Source: Bacillota bacterium (GTDB taxonomy: Bacteria; Bacillota; Clostridia; Lachnospirales; Lachnospiraceae). Taken from it: a stretch of 19,984 bases of DNA. The stretch covers positions 1 to 19,984 of the forward strand of contig JAEYPP010000034.1 of assembly GCA_023410575.1 (NCBI GenBank), written 5' to 3'. The translations under genes and the position numbers were made by a program. Below the pieces are notes generated by a model that worked only from the letters and a program-made list of their open reading frames with translations, did not search any database and was not told where the DNA came from. Of this stretch, positions 6,571-15,487 are shown piece after piece. The number at the start of each line of letters is the position of its first letter. The first letter of the stretch is position 1.

Positions 6571-8808
6571 TTACTCAATCATGTAAAGATTTATCTTTTG
6601 ACTAATGTCAGAAGATGCCTGTTCGACAGTTTTTTCACCTTTTAAGTATTCTAAGGTTCCTTTTAGGAGTATATCCCAACATATCATATCGACTACAACA
6701 GGTTTTGTTAATGTTCTTACCTCTTCTATCACCTTCTGTTTTTCTTCCACCGTTGCTGGTTTCGAATTAAGAATCCTATTTTTATCATCAAGAATACCCT
6801 CCCATTCGTCTTTATTATAAGGTTCTTGACTCCAAACTGTTAATGCTTTGTTATTGACTGGGAATCCATCATGTAAGTGTTGCGATTGTACCTCTTCACT
6901 AAAGAGATACTTTACAAAATCTTTTGCCAATTCTACATCCTTCGCATTTTTACTAATACCGACGGTACCATCTGGTATAAAAATATCATTTAATGGAATA
7001 TACTTTCCGTTTACCATCTTATTATAGGTACATATCCTACTCAAATCTGTGTAGTCTCCAATGAATGAGATCGCAGATTGTACATCTTGGGAATAAACAA
7101 AAGCTAAATCTCCACATAGAGCTTTTCTTATTCGCATTGTGCTTTCACCAATTGGAAAGCTCGTATATAATTGGCCTTTATCTCCATCCTCTGTTGCACC
7201 TGTCATTATTGCTATCTTGTTGATACTTATCAAGAAGGAGGAAAGATTCTCTTTCGATAATGTTCCATCTTCTAGAAATATATCACTACCATAAGCATAG
7301 AGAAACATTTGGGCCAAATATTTATAGCTTAATGGATCCATCAGACTTCTCGTACTATTTAGACAATAAGCTGCTAATTCCTCGATGGATTTTGTATGTT
7401 CTGAGATATCTCCCCTCATAACGAATACTGGCATGAAAAATCTCATTGGCATACAATAGATTTTTTCATCTTGTGTGTAATTCTTTGCAATACCTGGTAG
7501 TAAATCAGAACAGCACTCACTCATATCCAACAGAACTCCCTTTTCAATGTAAGATGATATGGGCAGTCCATCCATTAATATGATATCAGCACCTTTACCA
7601 GCAAGTAGTTCAGTACTTATATTCCGAACTGCATCCGAACGTATCATTTCACTGTCTGAATCTATCGTGTCTTCATAAGATAACATTTCTACAAGATTAA
7701 TCTTAACATCTTGATGTAATTGACTATATGAATAAATTGCTTGTTCAAGGCTTACGTTTTTCCATAAAGAATAAATAGTAAGCTCTCTCCCTTGCATATC
7801 ATTGGAAGTATCATCAAACCGATATTCTGCAATTAATACCTTATATGTAGTTAAATCAAGATATAGGATGTAGTAAGTATCATAAGTTTCAGGTACTACT
7901 ACAAAGCTAAGAATCATAAAGTTTGGTGATGACAGCCTAGCATCTTTCCCTTCTAGAATTGTCTCACACATAGTTCCACCTTTTTTATATAGATGAATTC
8001 CTTCCACATTCAATAAAATGATATCACCCTCTGAAGAGACCTGCAAAAACTCATTATCAGTTTGCAATGTTACTTTCTCAATTTTATTCTCGTTTAGCTG
8101 TACTATCTGGATTTCATTCTTCATTCCATCGATATAATATAACGTACTTTTTCGTATAACATAATCTGTAACGCTAGTAAAATTTCCATAATTAATTATC
8201 TCGTTTTTCACAGGATCATAAAATGTTAGAGTCATAATATTTTGGATAATATAACAAAATACCCCTTCTTCAGTAACACGTAATTTGTAAATTTCAATAC
8301 CTGGTTCCCAATCATCTGGTGTAACATCGATATAATTATTCGTACCTTTTACTTCCTTTAACACTCCATACTCTCTCTTATCATACTCTGGTCGTCCTTT
8401 CGTATCATAAGTTAATGGTGTTGTATATAACAAATAGTCGGTTCCATCTTCGCCATGACAATAATCAGCCAGTGCAAAGCTAAACTCACTTGCAGCTTTA
8501 TTTACCCAATCAACAGCAGATTTTTGAAATTTTCCATCCACATAAGTATAACAACGATAGACCGAATTTAAATAGTTCTCTGTATACTGCACTGTATATC
8601 TTTCAAAATGACCTTCACTATTTACTGCAAGTGAGAAATCGGTTTCATTCGGTTCCAATATAGGTTCTGAAAGTATAAACTCTGTGTAACTTCCTTTACT
8701 TAATTCTTTGGAATTACTTTCACTACTTATTTCTTGTGTACTCTTGCAACCAGTAAAAGTTATAAACATGGATAAAATACAAAACCATGCTAAGATTTTC
8801 TTTTCCAT
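6571..8808 (-). CDS. Large lipoprotein: N-terminal domain of unknown type plus family-1 extracellular solute-binding domain
   Basis: A 745-residue exported lipoprotein. The lipobox TFTGC puts the anchor at Cys21. Residues ~40-335 are rich in short beta-type strands with turn motifs such as YTYVDGKFQKS and STLYYIDGMKN, suggesting a beta-propeller-like or beta-rich domain. Residues ~342-745 look like a bacterial family-1 solute-binding protein: the opening strand LTIYSLW, then VKINLVEM, the ELLAGKGADIILMDG loop, and GTVGISKNAKDVELAKDFVKYLFSEE near the C-terminus. Ordinary members are ~400-550 residues, so the N-terminal part is an addition. It is a tandem paralogue of the gene at 8956-11268, with the same architecture and a similar C-terminal ending (LKGEKTVEQA, then INLYMIE). 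AGGAGG precedes the ATG by four bases. No sugar-type permeases lie nearby, so ligand and transporter are unknown. Confidence 0.8.
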   Translation of the reverse strand: MEKKILAWFCILSMFITFTGCKSTQEISSESNSKELSKGSYTEFILSEPILEPNETDFSLAVNSEGHFERYTVQYTENYLNSVYRCYTYVDGKFQKSAVDWVNKAASEFSFALADYCHGEDGTDYLLYTTPLTYDTKGRPEYDKREYGVLKEVKGTNNYIDVTPDDWEPGIEIYKLRVTEEGVFCYIIQNIMTLTFYDPVKNEIINYGNFTSVTDYVIRKSTLYYIDGMKNEIQIVQLNENKIEKVTLQTDNEFLQVSSEGDIILLNVEGIHLYKKGGTMCETILEGKDARLSSPNFMILSFVVVPETYDTYYILYLDLTTYKVLIAEYRFDDTSNDMQGRELTIYSLWKNVSLEQAIYSYSQLHQDVKINLVEMLSYEDTIDSDSEMIRSDAVRNISTELLAGKGADIILMDGLPISSYIEKGVLLDMSECCSDLLPGIAKNYTQDEKIYCMPMRFFMPVFVMRGDISEHTKSIEELAAYCLNSTRSLMDPLSYKYLAQMFLYAYGSDIFLEDGTLSKENLSSFLISINKIAIMTGATEDGDKGQLYTSFPIGESTMRIRKALCGDLAFVYSQDVQSAISFIGDYTDLSRICTYNKMVNGKYIPLNDIFIPDGTVGISKNAKDVELAKDFVKYLFSEEVQSQHLHDGFPVNNKALTVWSQEPYNKDEWEGILDDKNRILNSKPATVEEKQKVIEEVRTLTKPVVVDMICWDILLKGTLEYLKGEKTVEQASSDISQKINLYMIE

Positions 8809-8901
8809 TTCTCCTCCTTAGCCATAAAAGTCATAAAAAGTCATAAAATTCCTATGTTAGTATATTATATCATTCTTGTCTTCTTGTCTCTATATATTTC
8901 T

Positions 8902-8945
8902 ACTGCTCCTTACAAAATGTTATGTTTCATCTTGTAAGGAGCAGT
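8902..8945 (-). other. Hairpin between the two paralogous lipoprotein genes, terminator-like stem without a U-tract
   Basis: A perfect 14-bp stem (ACTGCTCCTTACAA with its complement, 16-base loop) lies 10 bases after the stop at 8956. On the minus strand it is followed by AGAAATATATAG rather than T's. It shares GCTCCTTACAA/TTGTAAGGAGC with the functional-looking terminator at 6515-6562. It may pause or protect the RNA while letting transcription continue into the second paralogue. Confidence 0.55.
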
Positions 8946-8955
8946 TCATCTTTTA

Positions 8956-11268
8956 TTATTCACTTTGATACAGATTTACTTTTCGACTGATTTCATCCAC
9001 TGCCTGTTCCAACGTTTTCTCGCCTTTTAGATAAGCCACTGCACCTTCCACGATGATAGTACATCCGCTATCATCCGTATACGCTGGTCTAGTTGTTGAT
9101 TTTACCATAGTTACTACCTTTTGCATATCGTCTTTCGTTAATCCAAGAAACGGAATTTCCTCTAATGCAAATTCTCTTGTCCAATAAGCTTCACTATCAC
9201 GAGAATCACCAGGTTTAATCCAATTGTTTAAGGCGTTTTCATTGACAGGAAAACCATCAGCTAAATCTTTAATTTGCATAGTTTCTTCGAATAGGCTACT
9301 TACAAAATCTCTGGCTAATTCTGGCTCCTTTGTCTGTTGATTGATTCCAACAATTCCATTCGGATAAAATGTGTCATTGATTGAACCAAAGGTACCATTG
9401 ATATGATTTAGTATCGCAATCAGATGTTCACAACTCACATTAGATCCAATCGTATCTGTACTAAGCATCACATAATCTTCCCATAACAAGACATCAAGAT
9501 ATCCTAAATACTTGTCGATCAATCTGGTATTTATTGAATTATCCTCTAAATACCCACCATTGGATTCAGCATCTGAACCTATCTGCTTAGCGATGATATC
9601 AATACTACTTAAGAAGGAAGAAAGTCTTTCTTCATCAATCAGACCATCCTCTGAGAAGATTTCATTGGAATAATTGATTAGAAAAAATCGAACAAGTTTA
9701 TCATATCGATAAGGTTCCATCAATTTTAATTCTTTCCCTTCACAATAGGTGGCCAAATCTTCTACCGTCTTTGTGTAATTTAAGATATCTTCTTGCATTC
9801 CATAACAAGGGAGAAAAACTCTCATTGGCATACAGAATATCTCTCCGTCTCTCGTATAGCAATCAGATACATTCTGAAGTAGTATGTGCTCTCCTGAGGC
9901 TTTTATAAAGATGTCGCTGATATCCATTAAAACACCTTTCTCAATATAATCTGATAATGGTAAATCATCCATTATGATGATATCAGCTCCATTCCCTGCA
10001 AGTAATTCTGTATTTAATGTATTAATAGTATCTGTTTTTGCAACACCATACGCTTCCCCCGTCAACACATTGTAATTAATTTTTACTTCAGGGTGTTTTC
10101 TACGATAATAAGAAATTGCCTCTCTTATGGATGTATTCTCGTATAGCGAGCATATCGTAAGTTCCTTTTCATAAATGATTGTTCCATCCTTATATCGTTC
10201 ATACTTTACAACCAGATCTTCATTATACTCGATAAAATAAGTTGTATCTGTTCCTGGCATTGCTACAATAGGGGAAGCATAATAACTTGGCACAGATAAC
10301 GTTGATTGACTTCCATCTACAATCATCTCCCATGTTCCTGTTTCTTCTTTAAGTATGTGAATTCCCTTTCTATCTAAGAATAGAATTTCATTATCCGGTC
10401 CAACTTCAATATGTATTTCTAAGATACTTGCATCTGATGAAGGTAATGGAATGCTTTTTACCGTATCTTGATCCATATCATATATTTCAATTGACCATTC
10501 ATCATATCTCATATAGTATACAATATTATCCCGAAGAATCACATCACCAATATTTCTATTACTATGAATATCCGAATCAATCATCTTTCCCGTTTTTAAA
10601 TCATAAAAAATAAGTTCCAAACCGTCGTAATCTCTATAACACAGAATTTGATTTTTTGTTACCCTTATGTTATCAACATATGAACCACTAAAGTTTGGCA
10701 TCATATTAGTTCCATCCTTCCAATAAGAAGGAGTTATATCACGATACCCGTTGGTACCTTCCTTAGTTAATAGCATACAACTTTCAATACTTTTACCATC
10801 TATCAACGTAGTCTTAATAAATATCATATATTCATTACCATCTTCACTATAAGCAAAATGAAGTGGAATTACGTTCAACTCTTTACAAGCATTAACTGCC
10901 CATTCTAGAGACGATTTCTGAAAACTATCGCCATCATATGTATAGCAATATACCTTGTTACATGTTTTGTCTTTTTCTTTCACGTAAGTAAATATTTCAT
11001 ATTGATTATTGCTATTCAATCGATACCCAAAAGAACGTTCTCCCTGTTGCCTCTCGGGTTGCTTCATCTCATGTTCTACATAACTACCTACACCAATGAT
11101 TGGGGCTAGATTGTTGATTTCATTTTTCGTACCAACAGTACCACTTGTATTCGAAATATCATTTGTTATTACAGAATTATCTTCTTGTGGATTGCTATTG
11201 CCTTTGCTACAACCAGCTAATGTTATAATTAATGCTAGAATGCATACCCAGGTTATAATTCTTTTCAT
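8956..11268 (-). CDS. Large lipoprotein, tandem paralogue with family-1 solute-binding domain
   Basis: A 770-residue protein with the same plan as its downstream neighbour: signal peptide with lipobox TLAGC (Cys20), a Ser/Asn/Thr-rich linker to ~60, a beta-rich N-terminal part to ~365, then a solute-binding domain. That domain opens with LTICSLYENTS and contains HPEVKINYNVL and ELLAGNGADIIIMDDLPLSDYIEKGVLMDIS. It ends with LKGEKTLEQAVDEISRKVNL. Conserved blocks shared with the paralogue (GADII.MD.LP.S.YIEKGVL, IFCMPMR/IYCMPMR, DGFPVN) show a true duplication, although much of the N-terminal part has diverged. AGGAGG lies six bases before the ATG. Two hairpins lie in its leader region (11296-11362). 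It is likely the first gene of a two-gene unit with the paralogue, 147 bases apart, if the 8902-8945 hairpin does not terminate. Confidence 0.8.
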   Translation of the reverse strand: MKRIITWVCILALIITLAGCSKGNSNPQEDNSVITNDISNTSGTVGTKNEINNLAPIIGVGSYVEHEMKQPERQQGERSFGYRLNSNNQYEIFTYVKEKDKTCNKVYCYTYDGDSFQKSSLEWAVNACKELNVIPLHFAYSEDGNEYMIFIKTTLIDGKSIESCMLLTKEGTNGYRDITPSYWKDGTNMMPNFSGSYVDNIRVTKNQILCYRDYDGLELIFYDLKTGKMIDSDIHSNRNIGDVILRDNIVYYMRYDEWSIEIYDMDQDTVKSIPLPSSDASILEIHIEVGPDNEILFLDRKGIHILKEETGTWEMIVDGSQSTLSVPSYYASPIVAMPGTDTTYFIEYNEDLVVKYERYKDGTIIYEKELTICSLYENTSIREAISYYRRKHPEVKINYNVLTGEAYGVAKTDTINTLNTELLAGNGADIIIMDDLPLSDYIEKGVLMDISDIFIKASGEHILLQNVSDCYTRDGEIFCMPMRVFLPCYGMQEDILNYTKTVEDLATYCEGKELKLMEPYRYDKLVRFFLINYSNEIFSEDGLIDEERLSSFLSSIDIIAKQIGSDAESNGGYLEDNSINTRLIDKYLGYLDVLLWEDYVMLSTDTIGSNVSCEHLIAILNHINGTFGSINDTFYPNGIVGINQQTKEPELARDFVSSLFEETMQIKDLADGFPVNENALNNWIKPGDSRDSEAYWTREFALEEIPFLGLTKDDMQKVVTMVKSTTRPAYTDDSGCTIIVEGAVAYLKGEKTLEQAVDEISRKVNLYQSE

Positions 11269-11295
11269 TCGCTATCCTCCTAAAAATTAATCTTA

Positions 11296-11318
11296 ACTAA
11301 TCATCCAAGATAATTAGT
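11296..11318 (-). promoter_or_regulatory. Leader hairpin proximal to the paralogous lipoprotein pair
   Basis: ACTAATCATC and GATAATTAGT pair over 10 bp (one wobble) around a 3-base loop, 27 bases before the start at 11268. It is not followed by a U-tract. It could be an mRNA 5' structure or an operator. Confidence 0.35.
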
Positions 11319-11335
11319 CGCATTTTCTCCAATCG

Positions 11336-11362
11336 ATATTGATAGATACAGTCTATCAATAT
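11336..11362. promoter_or_regulatory. Perfect 11-bp inverted repeat upstream of the lipoprotein pair
   Basis: ATATTGATAGA and TCTATCAATAT flank TACAG. It is a strong candidate operator or leader stem for the gene starting at 11268. No U-tract follows on either strand, so it is unlikely to be a terminator. Confidence 0.45.
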
Positions 11363-11458
11363 AATCTCAAAAAATTCTCAAAAAATTAAATAGTATGAAT
11401 ACGCTTTTTCTTCATACTTCAAAACATGCTCAGCATTGTAGATCGCAAATGTATAACA

Positions 11459-11510
11459 AAAGATGCTAGATCAATGAGGCCTGTAGCTTCCTTCATAATC
11501 TAGCATCTTT
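11459..11510 (-). terminator. Terminator of the ABC ATPase-permease operon
   Basis: A perfect 13-bp stem (AAAGATGCTAGAT with its complement) has a 26-base loop. On the minus strand it ends in TTT, then TGTT. It lies 19 bases past the permease stop at 11530. The U-tract is short, the stem strong. Confidence 0.7.
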
Positions 11511-11529
11511 ATGAATCATTGTATTCTCT

Positions 11530-13833
11530 TTATTCAACACCTTTTAACGATGATACCATATCAATCTTCTTTAATCTTCCAGAAAATACATAGTTAACTA
11601 TAATTGATATCCCTAAGGTAAACAATGCGCTAATCGCAATCGACATTGATCGAATTACTAATTGCATGTCAAATTCACTACCCATAGAAGCCATAATTGT
11701 CTTTAATACAAATTTACCAAAATAATATCCTGGAAGTAAACCTAGTACTGTAAGCCATGTGTTTTGAAAGAGTAGCAACTTACGAAGCTTTCCAGCCTGA
11801 AAACCAATAACCTTTAGTGTAGCAAGTTCCCGTTCCTTTTCCGCAAGACTTAGCACTCCCAAATTGTATAATACAACAATTGCTAGTAAAGCTGCTGCTA
11901 TACATAATACTCCAATTAATAGATACATCGTTTCTAACATTGATTCCATCGATGATCTACTATCTTTAATATTCTCAATCGTTGTAACTCCTGGGAGATT
12001 ATCTTGTTTCTCTTCTAAAGATAATATCTCAGTTGGTATAAACGTATACCCTAAGTCTTCAAAAGCGCTACAAGACATCGTCGTAGTCTGTTCTGCTGGA
12101 TCTCGATAAATTGCTGTTACCGTCACTTCTGCCCAATGACTATCTCCATAGATATGAAAGCGAAGTTTCTCACCAACCTTTACTCCAAGCTCATCTGCTA
12201 TTTTCTTAGTGATACAGATTCCATCATTAGGTAACTGCATCCTTTCCCAAGAAGTATCCAAGTAATGAATCATTGAGATATTATCTACAACATCCAATTC
12301 TGTTGCTTTCTTATTTAATCCAAATTTTAATTCAATTGGAGAAGTCATAGTATATTCCCCTTCAATCGATCGTCTTACATTATCTTTTTGCTCCATTGTC
12401 GCCGTTTCTGCAAATGTATACTTATTTTCATACTTGCTGATTTTATCATACTTTGTTGAGAGTAGCGAATCAAATAGATTCAAACAACCAAATCCACAAA
12501 CTAATAATCCCATACAGCCAGCAACACCAACGATAGCCATGAAAGAACGAGCTTTGCTCCTGATAATATCACGAAGATTCCATTGCGTTGAAAAACTTCT
12601 ACGTTTCCAGAAATCAGTTTTTTCTAGACGGGTTAACTTAGCTGACTTTGGTGCTTTTGGACGAAGTACCGAAGCTGGTACTTCTCTTAATATCTTAAGG
12701 CAAGTTACAAATGTAATTAGCAAAGCCAATAACGCACATACTAAAATAACAAGTATAGAGGAGTATGGAAACGCTGCTTTCCAAACTGGCAATGAGAATG
12801 TCGTTTTCATTACAGAGTGAAACAATGATGGCAATATACATGGGCCAGTAATCGCTCCGAGAAGACCTCCAGCTAAAGTAAGTACAACTCCATATGTTAA
12901 GTAATGTTTCATAATTCGACTTTTTCTAAAGCCAACTGCTTTTAAAATACCAATCTGAAGTCTTTGATTATCGACCAAGCGTGTCATGGTTGTCATGATT
13001 GTTAATAAAACAATAGCTATAAATGCAATCGGAAACACTGCTGTCATCGCTTCCCGCTCCGTTACCTCATTGGAGAAAACAACATGACTTCTAAAATTAT
13101 CTCGTGATATAAAAACACTTAATCCAGCGCTTTGTGTCTCTATATTTACAGGAAGTAAATCATAAAGTTTATCCTCGAACTGGGATAGATTAATCTCTTT
13201 TGGATTACTAAGTGTTAATATCATTTCATTGTGAATTTTAGGGATATCGTCAGGCAAAGCGTCCTCTGATAGATATGCAAAACCAGACATATAATGATCA
13301 GGAAACATATTGGTACTAGTCTTATAAATATACTCTGGATTATACACTAACCCTTTAATTTCTTTTGTAAGTTCAACATTAAAAGCACTGAATGTTAATG
13401 ACTCGCCCACCGATAAATTTCTCTTCTTCGCGAACTCATAATCTAACCAAATTCCGTTACTATCATTGCAATCAAATGGATTGCCTTCTACGACATAGAC
13501 TTGATTTATGTCATTCTGATTTAGAAAATAGACCTTCATCGTTGGTTGCTGTTCCAATTGCATCGTTACATCACACGATAAACGAAGTTGTGCTCGATCT
13601 ACTTCTTCAAGTTCTTCTACCTTAATTTCATCTTCATATGTAAAATTAGAGCTATATAGCCATATATCTGCGAAGTGATTATTACTGTAATATTGCTCTA
13701 GTTCTTTTTTATACCCTATCGTCTCACTGCCAAGTCCTGCGTAAATAAATAATGCTAAAAAAGACATTAGAAAGATTGATATAAATTGTGCTTTATGAAT
13801 CTTCATATCACGAAGCATTTTCTTAATTAACAT
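11530..13833 (-). CDS. FtsX/MacB-type ABC transporter permease
   Basis: A 767-residue permease with the usual duplicated FtsX plan. Membrane segment 1 is at ~12-32, followed by a soluble extracellular domain to ~255. Three segments lie at ~260-385, a second-half anchor at ~430-455, another soluble domain to ~640, and three final segments. The cytoplasmic loop motif RLQIGILKAVGFRKSRI after segment 2 and ERELATLKVIGFQAGKL in the second half are the two copies of the FtsX coupling motif. Its start overlaps the ATPase stop by one base (TAATG), with AGAGAGGTG inside the ATPase end, so translation is coupled. Relatives act in lipoprotein release, peptide-antibiotic resistance or macrolide-type export rather than uptake. 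The substrate is not evident. Unlike the 3809-6334 protein, its N-terminal anchor is intact. Confidence 0.9.
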   Translation of the reverse strand: MLIKKMLRDMKIHKAQFISIFLMSFLALFIYAGLGSETIGYKKELEQYYSNNHFADIWLYSSNFTYEDEIKVEELEEVDRAQLRLSCDVTMQLEQQPTMKVYFLNQNDINQVYVVEGNPFDCNDSNGIWLDYEFAKKRNLSVGESLTFSAFNVELTKEIKGLVYNPEYIYKTSTNMFPDHYMSGFAYLSEDALPDDIPKIHNEMILTLSNPKEINLSQFEDKLYDLLPVNIETQSAGLSVFISRDNFRSHVVFSNEVTEREAMTAVFPIAFIAIVLLTIMTTMTRLVDNQRLQIGILKAVGFRKSRIMKHYLTYGVVLTLAGGLLGAITGPCILPSLFHSVMKTTFSLPVWKAAFPYSSILVILVCALLALLITFVTCLKILREVPASVLRPKAPKSAKLTRLEKTDFWKRRSFSTQWNLRDIIRSKARSFMAIVGVAGCMGLLVCGFGCLNLFDSLLSTKYDKISKYENKYTFAETATMEQKDNVRRSIEGEYTMTSPIELKFGLNKKATELDVVDNISMIHYLDTSWERMQLPNDGICITKKIADELGVKVGEKLRFHIYGDSHWAEVTVTAIYRDPAEQTTTMSCSAFEDLGYTFIPTEILSLEEKQDNLPGVTTIENIKDSRSSMESMLETMYLLIGVLCIAAALLAIVVLYNLGVLSLAEKERELATLKVIGFQAGKLRKLLLFQNTWLTVLGLLPGYYFGKFVLKTIMASMGSEFDMQLVIRSMSIAISALFTLGISIIVNYVFSGRLKKIDMVSSLKGVE

Positions 13834-14537
13834 TAATAATTCACCTCTCTCACTCTCTTAGGATTCTCATTCTTCTGTATTTCAATAATTTTACCGTTAC
13901 GAATACGAATCACTTTATCTGCAGTCTCAGCTAATACAGCATTATGAGTAACAATAATAACTGTTTTATTGTATTCTCTACTCATCTTTTGCAAAAGCTC
14001 CAAGACTAGAATACCTGTTTCTGAATCCAGAGCCCCTGTTGGTTCATCACATAACAACATTGTAGGATTTTTAGCAATTGCCCTTGCTATGGATACTCTT
14101 TGCTGTTCGCCTCCAGATAACTGAGTTGGAAATTTATCAAGATGTTCCTTTAGCCCAACTAATGTTAATACTTCCTTTGCATCCATTGCAGTCTTTTTTA
14201 TATCCTTCATTAAATTAACATTCTCATATGTAGTCAAAGATGGTATTAAATTATAAAACTGAAATACAAATCCGACGTCCTCAGCACGGTAATCTGTCAA
14301 CTGACTGTCTTTATATTTAGATATCTTTTTATTATTAACTATGATCTCACCGTCGGTTACGTAATCCATACCACCAAGTAAATTTAGAATTGTAGATTTC
14401 CCAGCTCCAGAGGGACCTAGTACAACAACAAATTCTCCTTCATCAATGGTAAATGAAACATCCTTAATTGCATATGTTACATTGTTTCCTACCTGATATT
14501 CTTTTGATACATTCTTAAATTCAATTACTTGTTTCAT
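13833..14537 (-). CDS. ABC transporter ATP-binding protein (LolD/MacB class)
   Basis: A complete 234-residue ATPase. Walker A is GPSGAGKST at 41-49, the Q-loop glutamine is ~93 (VFQFYN), the signature LSGGEQQR is at 140-147, Walker B MLLCDEP ends in the catalytic glutamate at ~165, the D-loop is GALD, and the switch histidine is ~198 (VTHNA). It pairs with the FtsX-type permease whose start overlaps its stop. CAGGAGG lies six bases before the ATG. Transcription most likely starts near 14623 from the near-perfect promoter at 14630-14658. Two operator-like sites bracket that promoter, and the neighbouring divergent TetR protein is the obvious candidate repressor. Confidence 0.95.
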   Translation of the reverse strand: MKQVIEFKNVSKEYQVGNNVTYAIKDVSFTIDEGEFVVVLGPSGAGKSTILNLLGGMDYVTDGEIIVNNKKISKYKDSQLTDYRAEDVGFVFQFYNLIPSLTTYENVNLMKDIKKTAMDAKEVLTLVGLKEHLDKFPTQLSGGEQQRVSIARAIAKNPTMLLCDEPTGALDSETGILVLELLQKMSREYNKTVIIVTHNAVLAETADKVIRIRNGKIIEIQKNENPKRVREVNY

Positions 14538-14596
14538 TATTTACCTCCTGTAATCCGCCCTGCGATGATTATCTAGTTCAGCGTTAATAAATGAAT

Positions 14597-14612
14597 ATGA
14601 AATTTATTTCAT
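14597..14612. promoter_or_regulatory. Operator-like palindrome O1, probable TetR-type repressor site
   Basis: ATGAAAT and ATTTCAT flank TT. The site would lie about +12 to +27 of the ATPase transcript, where a bound repressor blocks elongation. It shares TGAAATTTRTTTCA and a trailing TTTTA with the site at 14667-14680. Confidence 0.6.
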
Positions 14613-14629
14613 GTTTTAAGTTTATTGCC

Positions 14630-14658
14630 ATTATATTCTAGTAAATTAGAAATGTCAA
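14630..14658 (-). promoter_or_regulatory. Sigma-A promoter of the ATPase-permease operon
   Basis: On the minus strand TTGACA (14658-14653) and TATAAT (14635-14630) are separated by exactly 17 bases, a full consensus match. It lies ~95 bases before the ATPase start. Confidence 0.8.
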
Positions 14659-14666
14659 TACGAAGT

Positions 14667-14680
14667 TGAAATTTGTTTCA
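14667..14680. promoter_or_regulatory. Operator-like palindrome O2 between the divergent promoters
   Basis: TGAAA and TTTCA flank TTTG. This second copy of the O1 motif lies between the -35 boxes of the two opposing promoters, 8 bases from the minus-strand -35 and 9 from the plus-strand -35. Binding here could affect both genes. Confidence 0.55.
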
Positions 14681-14689
14681 CATTTTACC

Positions 14690-14718
14690 TTGACCTTTTT
14701 ATTGAGAATGATTATACT
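14690..14718 (+). promoter_or_regulatory. Sigma-A promoter of the tetR-type gene
   Basis: TTGACC at 14690-14695 and TATACT at 14713-14718 are separated by 17 bases. The start would fall ~55 bases before the ATG. Confidence 0.7.
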
Positions 14719-14780
14719 TATTTATTAAGTAGATTACATAAATCATAAATTCAGTAAAACAGCTCATTATAGGAGGATAT

Positions 14781-15443
14781 ATGCAGAATAATAGTATTGT
14801 AACTCCACAGCAAGCACGTTCCATTGAAAAAAGGAATAAAATTATAAAAGCAGGATTTCAATTATTTACTGAGAAAGGATACTATAATACAAATACAGCT
14901 GAAATAGCAAAACAAGCTGGTGTATCAACTGGTATTCTTTATCGATATTTTGCAGATAAAAAGGCTATTTATCTAGAGGCTTATCAAACTTGCTATGAGA
15001 ATTTATATAATACGTTGTTAGATCAGCTTCAACTTTTAAAGAATAATTTTGATTTAAAAGAGTTTTTATCTTATTGTATCGAATATATCATTTCTTCTCA
15101 TACTTCTACCCGTTCAGTACATGAAGAGTTTGAAGCTATGTCTCACTATGATGCTGATGTAGCCGAAATATTCCAAACAATTAAGGAACAGGCAATTGCA
15201 GAAATTGCATCCTATTTAGCAACACTTCAATTTAGTACATTTCATGCGCATGAAAAAATCCATTTAATCATTGATTTAGTGGAATCCTATTGTCATGAGA
15301 TTGTCTATAATAAAGAGAAATGTAAAGATTATAGTTATCTAAAGAATATCATTATCGATGCATGTATTTTTATACTGCAATCACCAGAGGGAACACAAAG
15401 TGCAGATTTGTCTGATTCTTGTGATAGTCAGACGAAAAAATAG
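14781..15443 (+). CDS. TetR-family transcriptional regulator
   Basis: A 220-residue protein. Residues ~17-62 are the TetR DNA-binding domain (NKIIKAGFQLFTEKGYYNTN, EIAKQAGVSTGILYRYFADK). The remainder is a helical ligand and dimer domain with no recognisable ligand signature, and the C-terminal ~15 residues (SADLSDSCDSQTKK) look disordered. AGGAGG lies only four bases before the ATG, a slightly tight but workable spacing. It is the only plus-strand gene in the window and is divergent from the ATPase-permease operon, the classic arrangement for a repressor of an exporter. The two TGAAATTTRTTTCA sites in the shared region are its likely operators, so it should repress the exporter and perhaps itself until a substrate of the transporter binds. 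That circuit is inference. Confidence 0.92.
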   Translation: MQNNSIVTPQQARSIEKRNKIIKAGFQLFTEKGYYNTNTAEIAKQAGVSTGILYRYFADKKAIYLEAYQTCYENLYNTLLDQLQLLKNNFDLKEFLSYCIEYIISSHTSTRSVHEEFEAMSHYDADVAEIFQTIKEQAIAEIASYLATLQFSTFHAHEKIHLIIDLVESYCHEIVYNKEKCKDYSYLKNIIIDACIFILQSPEGTQSADLSDSCDSQTKK

Positions 15444-15487
15444 CAAATAGTCATAGTTATTCTTTTATCCTCGTTACAATAAAAAGA

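Noticed and set aside
8821..8850. CATAAAAGT-type short tandem repeats before the second lipoprotein gene
   Set aside because: Three imperfect 9-10 base units in AT-rich spacer are too short to separate from chance.
12434..12820. Plus-strand 128-codon frame inside the permease gene
   Set aside because: It is antisense to a clearly coding FtsX-type permease, with no ribosome site or recognisable domain. It is a shadow of the real frame.
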